A stretch of DNA of 64,000 bases from Macrotis lagotis (taxonomy: Eukaryota > Chordata > Mammalia > Peramelemorphia > Peramelidae). Positions 1-12,470 of this stretch are shown in pieces. Positions within the stretch are counted from its first letter, which is position 1, and every line of letters starts with the position of its first letter. The position numbers and the translations under genes were made by a program. Below the pieces are notes generated by a model, which saw only the letters and a list, made by a program, of their open reading frames with translations, did no database searches and was not told where the DNA came from. The stretch is from assembly GCF_037893015.1 (NCBI RefSeq), contig NC_133661.1, positions 184,576,306 to 184,640,305 of the forward strand, written 5' to 3'.

Positions 1-2330
1 CCCTCAGGGAAATGTGTTTCCCTTACAGCTCATACCACTGAATCACACAAAATATATTAGAATACAGCTGAATCCTTCATTTAGACAAATTTTTTTCAGT
101 TGAAATGACATTTCACTCTTAATATGCCTGACTTGTCATCTCTCTCCTGGACCATCTATTTTCTCAGGAGAAGCTTTAGTGTTTTTCTGGGGAATTAGAC
201 AAGCCAATGGAAAAGCAGTCTAATAAGTGCAGTTCAAAATTAGCAATGACCCTTCAGAGAGGATAAGATAGCTTTCTTATTGAAGATAACTGAACCTCTA
301 TTAGTCCTCTTAAAAACTAATGCTTTCTGTTATGTTGGACATGTATAGAACAGAAGGTAAAAAAAACCATTTAAAGTTCCTTAAGAGTTGAGATTTTTTA
401 AAAAAGTCAAAATTAAAAGAAAGACCTTTTCAGTAAATTATTACTAAATATTAACATGATCATAAATGGTGAAACCAGGAATAGAGATCATGGTTAGTTG
501 AGTAGAAAGAGAAGATTACTTTTTGAGAATGTTGTCTCAAATTTAAGGTGCTTTTGCTTGGGACTCCTCTTTCATATGTTAGAGCTTTGTCCTGGTATGA
601 GTTCTAGCAATTTGTAGTGATGAAAGGATGTGTTTGAAATAGAAGAATGAATTTATGCCAGTAAGTTGACTTATCATGAGAAATTATTTATATTTAAAAT
701 ATAAATGTGAAGAGCACTACAACTTCTTGTGGTCTAGAAAACGAACTAGGGAGGAAATTCATTCATCAGGGAATTTATTAAGTACTTTTTTAGGTCTCTG
801 GCACCATGAAAGGCCTGAAGAAATTTTTAAAAATACATTAATGCAAAATCCCTACCCACTTGGAAATTGCAATTTAATGGTGTTGAATATTATGCAAAAG
901 ATTTTCCTGAGAGCTTGTATTCTATTCTAATCACATTTCCAAAAATTTTGGTCAGATTTGGCACCTATTGTTCAAATGGAGTGGAAGAAAACATCAACAG
1001 AAACAGCAAAAATGACTGAGCATCAAAGATGTAATAATGCAGAGGTGCATCTTTTCAGGCTTACATAGGATCATGAGATTTTTAGACCTGTATAACCCTA
1101 ATTGGTATATGTAAAAAAACATGCTGAATAACTTATCTATTCCTATTTTATTACTATTGTTATTATTACTATTAATTATTATTATTATTATATAGTAGGG
1201 ATGGAAAACCTTTTTCTGTCAAAGATATTTATAACATCACTCAAAGTCTATATTTGATCAAACATTTAATTCACCACTAAGAAGCTACTAAACTTTTTGA
1301 ATTTCAAATCCCACCTTCAGTTGCCTTAGCAATGCCAGACCACTACAGCCCATGACCAGAAGCTCCTATCCTTGTTATAGAGGAATGTGTACAAAGGCTG
1401 AAGAGGTAAATGGGTCAATCATGGAAGGGCTATAACTCTGGCAAAATTGTTCACTTTCTTAGTGGACCTCCTATATGTCCTGGTTTATTGTGAAATGAGG
1501 ACATTGGAATACAAGGTAAATTTACAATAGAAATGCATGTCCTCATAACCTAAAACTTCCTTCACAAGAGTTTATAGAAGTCAAAAAAAAGTGAATCTTC
1601 CTCTTTTCCCTTCAGTCTGCCCCTAAATGAAATAAAATAAGAGGGCACATTATTCCATGATAAAAATAATAAGTCATTTCCCCATAATTCTGTGGACCTA
1701 GAGTGCATGTCCCAAAAGTGACTAGGCAGAAATTGCTTAGAAAAAGAGAAAGGACCTTCTCAGAGATGGCAATAAGAAAGATGAAATAGTGTCAAAGAAA
1801 TGAGAAAGCAGTTGTTGGTCTTCATGGTAGTAGTAACTAATATAAACAAAGAATAATGAGCCCAGTTGTTGTAATCCAGAAATTCTACTGCCAAGAAAAT
1901 ATGACATCATTGAGACAAACACATCCCGTGCATTAAATATATTTTATGTTCAAACTCCTTGGTAGTTCCATGTACTTATAAAAGTATCATTAGAAGAGAG
2001 CTAAAGTAAAATCACAATCTAATGGTCTTGGAGAAACGCTTTAAATAAAACCAAATAATAGTCATAAGGAGTATTATTTTTTGAGTAGCCTCCAAGATAT
2101 GACTGTACTTGTGAGTCCCACTGCTTTGAACTATAACTAATATAAAGTTTCTGGTTGTCTGTGAACAATTTGCTTTAAAACTGTTTGGGAAATTTTGAGT
2201 TACCAGGGTTAAATCAGAAGAAATGACCTTTGGACTCTTTCCCCCAGATATCTCCATGGTTAAATGAGGCCAAAAAATAATTCAAGAATGAGGCCAAATA
2301 TTCCCAGGGAAAGCGTATTCTCCATAGTTT
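1..2330. other. No gene recognised; AT-rich intergenic DNA
   Basis: I see no V segment, splice-framed exon or clear repeat family here. A short TTA/ATT-rich run lies near 1146-1192. Short open frames in this stretch have no recognisable domain and are not called as genes. Confidence 0.6.
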
Positions 2331-2337
2331 TTATCTA

Positions 2338-2460
2338 TTTTATTAGTAAATTTGTTTCAAATTTAAACATTAATTTAACAATGGGAACTCAAAATGTGAG
2401 ATACTTGTCTTATTAACAAAGACTCAAAAAACTACAGAACTAAAAAATATCAATATGCCT
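2338..2460 (+). repeat. Local duplicate, copy A
   Basis: A stretch of about 120 bp, running from a TTTTATTAGTAAATT-type start through 'ctcaaaatgtgagatactt' to 'aaatatcaatat', recurs in diverged form at 3172-3325. The central 22 or so bases are identical in the two copies and the flanks carry small indels. It may be a local duplication or two pieces of an unnamed dispersed repeat. Confidence 0.6.
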
Positions 2461-3171
2461 TGAAACAATGGTTACTGCAAGTTTCTTCAAGCCACAGTTT
2501 AAAGACCTACAGTATAGGCATGGGACCCAGCCTTTTCCATTCCTTACTGATTCATACAATTTTTCCTACTGTGGAAGACCTTCCTTCAGTTTTTTTTACA
2601 AAGTTAAGTACCTTTTACTCAGCCCCTTCTGTGTCTAATTCTACTGTTGTGCCACCCTGTTTTCAGTCTCCTTCTGTCCAAAGAGTAGAGATCCAGAGGT
2701 CGTTTATGCTGTTCCCTTCTCTTCTAGTCTCACACTAAGGTTTTATTCTTCCCCCAATTAACACAGGGTCCTAACAGAGGTTTTATTTGGAAAGAAGTAG
2801 GAAGAAGATTGAGAAGCATCAATGACCACTTTGTACCCAGGAAATTTTGTGATCCAGAATTTCTGTTTCTTTGAATATTATACACATGTTCAGTATTTAA
2901 TAAATTTAGTTTGTCAGATTTATTTTAATATAACTGAGCAATATTTACTCCCCAGGATTGCTAGGATTGGTCGTTCAAGATAGGAGAGCAAATGACATTT
3001 AAAGACCCTTCTTCTAGCAATAGACACTATACAGTTAAGCCATGTTAGCAGGACAAGTAGAGGAACCAAAGGTTCCTGGGAATGATCATGGGAAGATTTA
3101 AAAGTACAAAGGTACGAAGAACTCAAACTTCTAGGAAGTCACAATTTAATATTTTTATCTTTTAATGTCAG

Positions 3172-3325
3172 TTTTATTATTAGTAAATTAGTTTCATATT
3201 ATAACATAGTTTCATATCATAACATTAACAGTGGGCACTCAAAATGTGAGATACTTGTCTCATCAAAAATAAATCAAGAAACTATGGAAAGAACTGAAAA
3301 ATATCAATATAAATATTCCTTCTTT
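3172..3325 (+). repeat. Local duplicate, copy B
   Basis: This is the partner of 2338-2460, in the same orientation. It carries 'ctcaaaatgtgagatactt' and ends with 'aaatatcaatat'. A short internal doubling (gtttcatat..aacat twice near 3190-3225) makes it longer than copy A. Confidence 0.6.
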
Positions 3326-3354
3326 AAAAGAAATCATAATTTTTATCCTAAACA

Positions 3355-3880
3355 ATCAAAATGTATTTATTAAGTGACTATTATGTGGCAAGCATTGTGT
3401 CAAACACAAAAGTGAGGTTTTTGAGGAGTTATTGAAGACAGCATGTACACAGATACAATATACAAAATTTGCAGAACTTAAATAAAAGGTAACTGAAAGA
3501 GCTCAAGTCACTGAAAGGACCAGGACAGATCTTACAGAAGTCTTCATGAAGACACTTGGACTTGAAAGAAAACTGGGAATTTAAAAGGTAGAGGGGAGGA
3601 GAAACTGCAATACAGGAATTGGAGACATTTTATAGAAATGAGAGATATAGCATCATGTATGACAAATGTCAAGAAAATCAGTCTGACTGGATCATAAAGT
3701 GCATGAAAGGAGTGATGTAAAAATAAGAGTGGAAAGGTAGATGAATAGCAGATTGTAAAAGGCATTCAGTGCTGACCAAAAAAGGAGTCACTGGACTTTA
3801 TTGAGTAGGGGGGTGACATAGTCAGGCCTATAATTTAGAGGAAACGATTTAGATAGCTGTATGAAGGATGGATTGGATTG
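3355..3880 (-). repeat. CR1/L3-clade LINE fragment, 3' part
   Basis: The plus strand reads 'tttattaagtgactattatgtggcaagc', then text matching the 3' portion of the long LINE at 38700-45060, including a segment like 'gactttattgagtagg..tgacatagtcagg' and a 'gatggattggattggg' block. Orientation is minus, with the 3' end at the low coordinate. It is old, diverged and non-coding. Confidence 0.55.
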
Positions 3881-4779
3881 GGGAGACATATTTTTAATAA
3901 AAATATGACTCATGGTTTATTATTCATAGAAGACACCAAAGGAGTTGAAAGAGTTCTTTTATCATATACCCTTAGGAAAAAAGAAACACCAGTTCTTGGG
4001 ATATTCAACATGTTTCTTTGCAATGTTTATGATGAGCAAAAATGAAAAGAAGAAAATTTCTGTTTGTATACCAACACATGTTCCAAGGAATTAAAAAAAT
4101 AGAGAAATTATATGAGCTTTATAGAATCTTCCAAACTAAATCAATGTAAATTTAAATACTTCATGACCACCTTGAAAAAAGTAAAGAGGAAGACAGTGCA
4201 AAAAAGTAGGAAATATGACCAAGGAAGTCTAAGGCTAATAGACTACATAGAAGGTTCATGTCTATACAATACAAATGCGTCTAAAAAGTCAAGTCATTAA
4301 ACCTGATGAATAACAAAATTTTTTTAAAAAATAATTTCTAATTGAAAAGGCAACAAATGGTAATCAGAAAGATAAATATTCCTGTATCAATGTTAAGTAA
4401 AAAGGATAAAGATGAAAAGATATAGTGTGCAATTAAAATGGGTCCACATGATTCATTTAAATAAGTTATTAAAGTCACATGCCTTTTATGCATTTTCTAC
4501 CAGAAAACGATAAGAAGACACTGGAAATGGCTAGCATCAAACACAAAATATAAATTTGACTATATCTTAGCAGACATGAAATGTCTTGTTAATGATGTAG
4601 GAATAGTGTAATAATCAGTTCTCTATGCAGAGTTAGACCATTAAATGGTCAAATTTCATGGCCAATTTTTTTCAAAAGTTAAATATTTAATCCAACAGAT
4701 CATTACAGCAAATACTAATTCCTTTAGGGATACAAAGAAAGAAACAAAACTGAATAAAATAATAATATTAATAAAAATA
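3881..4779. other. No gene recognised
   Basis: AT-rich sequence with no V segment, RNA gene or confidently assignable repeat. Confidence 0.5.
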
Positions 4780-5015
4780 GAATATATAGAATGCTTTAAG
4801 GTGTGTAAGATGCATTACAATTGTCACCTTATTATCTTCACAACAACCCTTAGAGATTGGTACCTAATTTTTATATAAAAAAACCTGAAACAGGAAATTG
4901 TTTAAGTGGTTTATCCAGAGTAGATGAGTGCTGTGTAAGTGTTGAGACCAAATTTGAACTCATCTTTCTGATTGCAGGTCCAGCACTGTATTCATTATAT
5001 CACCTAACTGCTTTC
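4780..5015 (-). repeat. MIR-type SINE remnant
   Basis: The plus strand carries the reverse complement of MIR-like landmarks: 'ttatcttcacaacaaccct', a diverged 'acctgaaacaggaaattg' where MIR has the 'gatgaggaaactgagg' region, and a tail like 'aactcatctttctgattgcagg...cagcactgtattcattat'. This is an old tRNA-derived SINE core, minus orientation. Confidence 0.55.
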
Positions 5016-5039
5016 TGAGGATATATAATATGTACCCAA

Positions 5040-5430
5040 ATTAGTATAGAACAAGAATAATTGAGGACAGAATACTAAATATTGCTGAAGAAAGAGGCAA
5101 TCAATGGAGCTTTGTGTAGAAGGTGGCACCTGAACTCTGGTTATAGCTAATAACTCAATCTGACTGGAACAAAGAGTAGTATGGGAAAGGGTTGGAAATG
5201 TAGCTAGAAGCCAAATTATGGAGAATATTAAATGAGGTTCAATGAGTTTTGTATTTTATAGTAAAGACAAAAGAGAACCATTGAGGCATTTTGAACAAGG
5301 AAGTAATATCAAAGACCTATACCACTGTTAGAGTTATTTTTGATAGTTTGTGCAGAAGATGGTTTCAATATGGCAAAGATTGAAAGAAGGGTCAATAGCA
5401 AGAGCTTTTATTTGTCGGGTTCAAGTAAGA
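5040..5430 (-). repeat. Probable CR1/L3-clade LINE fragment
   Basis: Phrases such as 'ggcacctgaactctgg', 'attatggagaatattaaatg' and 'gagaaccattgaggcattttgaacaagg' resemble the 3'UTR of the CR1/L3-type element seen more clearly at 28570-29130 and 38700-39985. Divergence is high and the limits are approximate. Confidence 0.4.
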
Positions 5431-5495
5431 GACAAAAGAATCCAAACTACAATGATGACTGTGAATGAAGAAAAGGATATATTTGGTTACTGCCC

Positions 5496-5640
5496 TTTTT
5501 CCTCAAAGAGGACCAAAAAGACATCATCATGTTAGAGTCAAGTTACAATGTGTCTGATTGTGGCTGATCAGATCAATATAAGGCTGGAATGCTCTACCAC
5601 AGGTCAAGCACAAATAGTCCATATGAACATTGAGTGAATT
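5496..5640 (+). repeat. Marsupial dispersed repeat (family not named)
   Basis: I recognise the string 'tcaaagaggaccaaaaagac..catgttagagtcaagttaca' with 'gctctaccacaggtcaagcacaaat' as a repeat common in marsupial genomes, but I cannot name the family with certainty. A (AAAT)n run follows at about 5838-5864. Confidence 0.5.
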
Positions 5641-6620
5641 CTCTAAATTTGCATATCTAATTTTTCTTTGATTATATGAATGAAGAAAGGGGTATGAAGT
5701 ATTTTAGATATGGAAACATAGTCTTGAAAACTAATTAGGTCTGTGAAAGTGTAAAAATATATAATATTCAAGAATGTCTCCAAAGTTATAAATCTAGGTG
5801 GTTGAAAATGTCCATCCTTGTTCTTTCACCATTAATCAAATAAATAAATAAATAAATAAATAGGGACCCCATCTGACAATGTATATAGATTTCTATCCTA
5901 ATTCTTCCCTAATTCTCTGACAAGAGATTATTTTTGATTTTTTTGCTTTTTCTGATTTAAGTTTTATTTTAGCTATTTTTCAAAAACTGATATAGTCATG
6001 AATTTTATTTTCCTGGTTTGGTTTCTATCATTCTTATATAAATTTATACAAATCACATATTGTTTGAATTTTTCATATTCTTTATTTCCTTTTGTTTTTA
6101 CTGGTGTGATTTTATTGGTACAGGGAAATACTAGTGAGAAAACTCCCTCTACCAATGAAAACCATCATTGTTTCACAATTTATAGCTGCTTAGGGTACTG
6201 AAAATTAAGTGGCTTGCCAAGGGTCCCTCAGTCAGCATGAGACAGAAGTAGGACTTGGTTATGCATTATCTCACACTGATTTGTTATTTCTTACTCTAAA
6301 ATAAAATTACATTTATATTTACGTAAAATCAAGCAATCAAGAAGTTAGATGACAGGGACTGTGCTGGGGACAAAAGAGGTAAAAAATATTTCCAACCCTC
6401 AAGGAGCTTAAATCTAACAGAGGAACTCACAATCTAAAATATTATTATTTGTCCAGTCATTCCTCTAGTAATGAGCATCTAATTTGCTTCCAGTTCTTTT
6501 CTAATTAAAAATATGCTGCTATGTATATTTTGTTATGCGTTGGATCTTTATTTCTGTCTTTGCCCTCCTTGTAGTATAGGTACAATATGTTAGGTGAAGA
6601 ACCCAGTTCTCTTGATTCCA
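5641..6620. other. No gene recognised
   Basis: AT-rich DNA holding a short AAAT microsatellite (about 5838-5864). No exon or V segment is visible. Confidence 0.5.
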
Positions 6621-6621
6621 T

Positions 6622-6661
6622 ATATGTGTATGTATAAATATATATGTATGTGTATATGTAA

Positions 6662-6713
<52 letters not shown>

Positions 6714-6716
6714 ATT
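6622..6716. repeat. TA/TG microsatellite
   Basis: Alternating TATG, TA and TG runs. They generate spurious open frames of alternating His/Thr/Tyr/Ile residues on the minus strand. Confidence 0.9.
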
Positions 6717-6839
6717 TATATGTTCTTCCTGGCTAACTAAGACTTTCACCCCACAGAGACCTAGGTTATTTATGTTCTTCCTATCAAATAATTCTATCCT
6801 TTGACTAAGGGTTTCCAGATAGTAAGTCTGACTGTAGGC

Positions 6840-6878
6840 TTATTTACTGATTGAAAATGTCTAGAGAAAAAATGTGTG
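6840..6878 (-). other. Degenerate RSS of V pseudogene
   Basis: On the minus strand the V exon runs into CACACAT (6872-6878), which departs from consensus CACAGTG. After 23 bp comes AGTAAATAA (6840-6848), a poor match to ACAAAAACC. The position and spacing are those of a 23-RSS, but both motifs look decayed. Confidence 0.55.
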
Positions 6879-7403
6879 TCACTATAAATGCAAAGGTACA
6901 TAGTGGAATCTTCAACCCTTGAGGCTGGGATGTGCAGGAAGCTATAGTTGATGGTAGTATCAAGTGCAACTACAAATCTTCCAATCATTTTTCTCTCCAT
7001 TTGAATGCATTAACATCAGGTCTTTCCCAGACTTTTTTTATGCCCACTGCATACTTCTGATAGTCATGGTAAAATACATTTCAGAGTGCAGCTCTCATTT
7101 TCTTGGACCCTCAGGAAAGGATATCTTCGCTCCACTGGGTCTTGGCCACTCACCCCTATTCAAAAAGAGAATGTCAGAGACAAGATGTGAGTCAATAAGC
7201 TGGCATCCTCCAGAACTGACATAGGCTCTATGGGAAATGCCAGAATAATCATTACCAATCCCCACCATTACTACAACCATTCCAGATGAAAAAGACTGAA
7301 TAGCAATTTTTTTACTCCAAACTTTGTAGAAAATATTCCTTTTTGACTCACAGCACAGCTGAAACAATAGGATTATCAGTGAGACTCCTGGGACATTCTC
7401 TAT
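6879..7403 (-). pseudogene. TRAV pseudogene, TRAV21-like subgroup
   Basis: A broken T-cell receptor alpha V segment. The leader exon is 7352-7403 and ends at a GTGAGT donor. Its hydrophobic core (GVSLIILLFQL) is typical of TRAV leaders, but the start codon reads ATA. The V exon begins at 7155 after a TAG acceptor and encodes FR1 as GQDPVERRYPFLRVQENESC. It then loses frame around CDR1-FR2, where in-frame stops and a deletion remove the WYRQ region. FR3 is well preserved (GRFVVALDTTINYSFLHI, then ASRVEDSTMYLC). The FR1 'SCTLKC' and FR3 'LDTT' features are shared with the intact gene at 60338-60857, so the two are probably paralogues. A product is not possible because of the lost start, disrupted FR2 and poor RSS. 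Confidence 0.85.
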
Positions 7404-7536
7404 TCTTTCTCCTACCCAGATGGAAGATTCTGTTCTGGCTCTTGGCATATGAATAGAATTTTCCAGGTCAAGGAAATTACTTCTTTTCTGAGTGTTCCTA
7501 TACTTCTAAGAAGGCAAGGTTTTTATCAAACTGCTG

Positions 7537-7653
7537 CCAATCAAAGAAAGGCAATGGCTACTCTCTTTGTATCATAAACAACGACATTCATCTTATCCAG
7601 TCCAGACTCATCAGTTCTCTGTTTTTAAAGAGAAATGGAAACACTGCCATCTT
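7537..7653 (-). promoter_or_regulatory. TRAV upstream block (CCAAT-like and YY1-like)
   Basis: CCAATCA lies at 7537-7543, about 135 bp before the leader start. GCCATCTT lies at 7646-7653 (minus strand AAGATGGC, YY1-like), about 245 bp before it, inside the longer string 'gaaacactgccatctt'. The same pair recurs at comparable distances upstream of the V segments at 13.9, 31.8 and 60.9 kb. The regulatory role is inferred from this recurrence and from the motif types. Confidence 0.55.
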
Positions 7654-7659
7654 TTGGCA

Positions 7660-9250
7660 GTACCTTAGATTGTGAACTACCCCAGTTTTCATAAATAGCC
7701 AAAATTGATACATTGAAGAAATGCATTGTCAAATTAGAATTTAAAATGAATAATGAATCTTCCTATGATATTGGAGATATTTCATCACCCCTTTAACTTC
7801 CCAGTTAACTTCTATTCAGCTCCACACCTCAGACCAGGAATGGACCGTATCATTTCTCAGGGGCTGCAAAGGATCTAGGGAAAAGATAGTTGCTCTCCCT
7901 ATATTTCCCTTTTTGAAGTAAATAATTCAATCTGTGGTATACACATTCCCAAAGGTAGGATGGTTTGGGGGGATTTGGTTTTTTTTAACTTCAAAGTCCA
8001 TTTTAGGATCCTGCTAGATCAGTATCAGCAACAACTCTATTTAGGTCAAAATATCAGATCTAACAGATTTCAATTTATTGAGAATTATTACCAACATTGG
8101 ACTCAGATCTTATCACTAGAGGACCTACAATGAATAAAATTCATATCCAACAGAGATTCTAGAAATATTGATTAGATGTTCTGAATCTCTGAGTAACAAA
8201 AAATAATTGAATGCTTAGATTTCTAGATGCTTGGAGATTGGGCATTGAATGATTGTTGCATACAAAAGGTGTCTCCAAGATATGCCTCATATTGAGATGA
8301 CTCTACAAAATTGGTACTGCCTGCAATTTCAGTCAAGCCCTGAAAATACAACCATCACAATCATCTACTACTGCTCTTGTTTATAGTCTAAGAGTCATAA
8401 GACATAGAGCTAAAAAGTTATAAAGAGCATGCACCCAAAGTGCATGTCACAAATTTCAGGGTGCCAAGAGAAAGATACTTTCGTATCTATCAGAAATTCT
8501 AAGTTTATCCATCAGGGACTCAGACTCTTAGAGAACCATTAATACTATGAAGAATTTACTTTTAGGCAATAAGAAAATGGACACCAGGTGCTTCCACATA
8601 TAGTGTATCTTCTAGATGTATCTCACGTTCTTACTTGGAATAAAACTTGAGTCCCCTTGGTAGATACTTAATAACATAGATAACTGTACAGAAATGCCCT
8701 ATCACCTCTGCATAACAAGTATACTGTCCTCTCTCCTAGATGCCTACTGTTGGAAGTAACAAATCATAGAAGCTAACAATACTTCTCCAGCACTAATGAC
8801 ATGGTTATTCAACATTCTAATCTGAATGGTGGAGACCTTAATCACCTAGTCCTTCCTTCTTCTACTTGGTAGCCGAGAAACTCCAACTTCTTATTAGATA
8901 TAGAGTCATTTATGCTGATGAAAAAGTCTGCCTGATACCCTCCCATCATCATGTAATACCATCAAATCCAAGTTTTTCTACTTATAATGATATTGTGACC
9001 TCTAGAATGCTCCTCTTGGAGTTTGACTACCACATATATGCAAGAATTAAAGCTGGGATTCCTCTCCTTGTCTCCTATGGAACCTATTTATCTGTAACTT
9101 CAATGTCTACAGTCAATTACTTTTTATAAAATATTTTGTGTTCAACTTTTTCCCTTATTTTCATTATGTTGAGAACAAGAGAGATGATAATTATAGTGAA
9201 AGGAAAGGAAATCATTCCACATTTGACTAGACCATCTTTTAATTGACTGC
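7660..9250. other. No gene recognised
   Basis: No V exon, RNA gene or confidently assigned repeat. Short open frames (for example near 8866-9129) show no domain. Confidence 0.5.
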
Positions 9251-9254
9251 ACTG

Positions 9255-9370
9255 ATTCTACTAGATAATAAGCTATTTAAGGACTGGGCAGAGTCTTGTA
9301 CAGTTTTGTCTTTAGCACTAGGCTTTGCTCACAAGATAGGTGACAATAAAGATTTTTCAATTGCATATGT
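9255..9370 (+). repeat. L2-like 3' end remnant
   Basis: The string 'gataataagctatttaaggactgggcagagtcttg' followed by 'ctttagcactaggc' and 'gacaataaag' has the layout of the mammalian L2 3' tail (stretch of 'agctccttgagggcagggac', then 'cacatagtaggtgctcaataaa'). A (AAAT)n run follows at about 9404-9420. Confidence 0.5.
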
Positions 9371-9959
9371 ACCAATAAAGAATAAATGAATGAAAAAAAA
9401 GAATAAATAAATAAATAAATGCACTCCCACTTCAGTAAGGCTCTTAATATGGTTTTACATTTTTAGGCAATGGCCATACAACAGGTAGCCTTGATGTCCT
9501 TTCTGTTGTCTTCTCTGTCCTCAGATTTCACCTGTCATAAGCCAATTCCATGTCTGGGATTCACATCCAGTATTACACAAATTTTACTACTGTGTCTCAC
9601 TCTTACAAGTGTTGTTTTCCAATGTACTACAATATTATTCATCTTAGAATTGGAGAGGAATCTATTATTGCTTAGTTAGTTTTGTAGAGTAAGGATTTCC
9701 TCAGTCTTCCTCAGACCAGGCATATTACTCTGAAAAATGTGAAAGAAGGGAAACTGCACAAAACTGAATCAGTACTATATCTCCATTCTATATACTTTCC
9801 ATACTATTGTTAATTAAGCCTCTTTTAAACATAGGGGTGATGGCCATCTTTGATGGACTTGCTCATTCCATTAGTGCAACAATCAGGCACAATACTTTAT
9901 TTTTATTCCTTAAGGATATGATTTCTCTCCCATCACATTCAACTTAGATCAATGTATAC

Positions 9960-10080
9960 CATGGAAACAATGTAAAGACTAACAGACTGCCTTTTGTGGG
10001 GGTGGGGGAGGGAAGCAAGATTAGGGGGAAAATTGTAAAAAATTCAAAATAAAATTTTTAAAAATTCAAAATTAAATAAA
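9960..10080 (+). repeat. L1 3' end fragment
   Basis: A G-rich 'gggggtgggggagggaag' followed by 'aattgtaaaaaattcaaaataaaat' and an A-rich tail matches the 3'UTR end of the L1 copies at 12290-12470 and 24530-24655. It is severely 5'-truncated. Confidence 0.55.
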
Positions 10081-10124
10081 TAGCTTATTTTATTCCAGTA
10101 CCAAGCCTAAACCACCAGGCTGTC

Positions 10125-11260
10125 TTAAGACAGGCCTAAATCAAAATACCATGAGAGTAGAAAGAAGGTGATGAGTAGAGAGATATTGTAACAATAGAAG
10201 CAATGAGTTGGCAAATGATTTGTTTGTGAAGATGAAGAGTGAAATATCATGCTAAAATTGTGAAGATGGGTGACTGGAAAGATACTCATGCTCTTGATAG
10301 AAATAGGAAAATACAAAAGAGCAATAAATTTCGGAGAAAAGATGGAATTCTATTCTGAGTATAATGAGTTTGAGGCGCCTGTATGACATTCAGTGAAAAT
10401 GTTTAATGGGCAGATTATGATGTAGGACTAGATCTTAAGCAAAGTCTCTCTATTTAGATCTTAGAATCTTCACAGAGAATGATAATTGAACCCATGGCGG
10501 GCTGATGAAAAAGAACATGTGCATCTACCAAAAACATGAAAAAAGACTCAAGCAAGATCCTTGAGTCATACCAACAGTTGCAGAGAGTCATGGATGATAA
10601 TCCTGTAAAGGAGATTGAGAAGAAGCAAACAGTTAAGAAAAGAACCAGAAGAGATCTGTGTCAATTAAAAAACAGAGAAAAGAGAGACACCAGGAAAGAA
10701 TGTGGATCATGGTGAAAAATATTACAGAGAAGTCAATAAAGTTGAGAACTGAGAAAAAAAACAATGGATTTGTCAATTAAGTGGTCACAGGTAATTTGAA
10801 AGATAACGATTTCAGTTGAATAATGAAATAAGAAACAAGATTTCAAAGGATTGAGACATGAATTAAATCAAAGAAAATGAAAGCAACAAGTGTACATACA
10901 TAACAATTTTAGGAGTATGACTTTGAAAAAAGAAGAAAGAGATAAAAAAATTTTTGAGGGAATGGTAGAGTCAAGTAAAAGTACTTTGAGAAACTAGAAT
11001 ATGTTTGTAGATAATAGGAAAGAAATATGCAGACTAGGAGAGCTTGAAAATTAAATAGAAAGTGAATGACTGTGGAAGCAATCTTCTCAAAGAGTCAGGA
11101 ATATATGAGGTCAAGAATACACATGAGGGGATTGACTTAGTGAGGAGAGACTAATTCTTCATGAGAAACTAAAGTAAAGGAATGCTGAGATATATGGTAA
11201 GAGAAGAAGGAGCTCATTGTTTTCTTAAAGAAAAATGTGACATCAAATGGGTAAATGATT
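10125..11260 (-). repeat. CR1/L3-clade LINE fragment (RT region)
   Basis: The plus strand carries the reverse complement of the reverse transcriptase region of the same LINE family as 38700-45060. Shared landmarks are 'gagtttgaggcgcctgtatgacattcagtg', 'gagaagtcaataaagttgagaactgag' and 'tttcagttgaataatgaaat'. It is ancient and no frame is open. Confidence 0.6.
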
Positions 11261-11289
11261 TATTCATAAAAAGTACTGCTATAACCAAA

Positions 11290-12470
11290 TTGGAGGAGCA
11301 TGAAATAGTTTTCCTCTGAGATTTATGAATAATTTAAGAATTTATGGGAAAACAAAAGAATACATTACTAACTATAAAATGGATAATTTTAACTACATTA
11401 AATTATTTTTTATACAAAAAATGCAGTCAAGATTTAGAAGAGAAACAGAAAACTGGGGGAGGGAAGGGAATTTACAGTGTTTCACTGTTAAAAGTCTCAT
11501 TTCTCAATTATATAGAGAAGTGAATTCAATTTTATAATACTATAAGTCCTTCCCCAATTGATGAATGGTCAAAGGACATGAACAGGCAGTTTTCAGATAA
11601 AGAAATCAAAGCTATCTATAGTCATGTGAAAAAATGCTCTAAATCACTATTGATTAGAAAAATGTAAATTAAGACTTCTCTGAGGTATTATTTTATATCT
11701 ATCAAATTGATTAATATAACAAAAAAGGAAAATGAAAAATGCTGGAAAGGATGTGGAAAAGAAATTGTTGGTGTTGTAAACTGGTCCAATCATTGTGAAG
11801 AGCAATTTGGAACTGAACTCAAAAGAAAATAAAACTGCACAAACCCTTTGGCTCAGTAATGACTGTACCTCAAAAGGCTTAAAAAAATGAAAAATGACTT
11901 CTTTATAGCAGCTCTTTTATGGTAGCAAAGAATTGAATATTGAGGGGATGCCCATTTATTAATTGAATAATGGCTAAAATTGTTGTGATACACTATTTTG
12001 ATGGAATAATATTGTGCTATGAAAAAAATGACGAGCAGGAAGATTTTAGAAAATACTAGGAAGTCTTAAGTGAACTGATGCAAAGTGAAGTGAGCAGAAC
12101 CATAAGAACACTGTATGATGATCAACTATGAATGATTAGCTATTCTCTGTGGAATGAAGATCCAAGACAATTCAAAAGGATTTATGAAAAATACTATCAA
12201 CCTGCAAAGAAAAAATTCATGTTGTCTGAATGCACATCAAAGTTTACTAGTTGTATTTTCTTAATTATTTTGGTTTCTTTTTCACAAAATGACTAATATA
12301 GAATTATATTTTGCATGACTACACATCAATAGCCTACATCAAATTGCCCACCATCTCAGGGAGGGCAAGAGGAAGGAGGATAGAAAAGAATTTAGATCTC
12401 AAATTTTTTTAAATGAATGTTAAAATTGTTTTTACATGAAATTTTAAAAATCAAATATTTAAAAGCAATC
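11290..12470 (+). repeat. 5'-truncated L1 LINE, ORF2 end and 3'UTR
   Basis: The sense strand carries L1 ORF2 C-terminal landmarks: 'caattgatgaatggtcaaaggacatgaac', 'attgattagaaaaatgtaaatt', 'gctggaaaggatgtgg', 'gaattgaatattgaggggatg' and 'ctgatgcaaagtgaagtgagc'. These are followed by the G-rich 3'UTR motif and an A-rich end near 12465. The copy is old, with stops throughout. Confidence 0.85.

Noticed and set aside
1-100. Possible V leader exon at the window edge ('cttacagctcatacc' resembling a reversed donor)
   Set aside because: Upstream sequence has no in-frame hydrophobic leader, and the putative ATG would code for only a few residues.
6519-6749. His/Thr/Tyr/Ile repeat protein on the minus strand
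   Set aside because: Produced entirely by the TA/TG microsatellite. The same applies to frames at 34137-34391 and 36425-36732.
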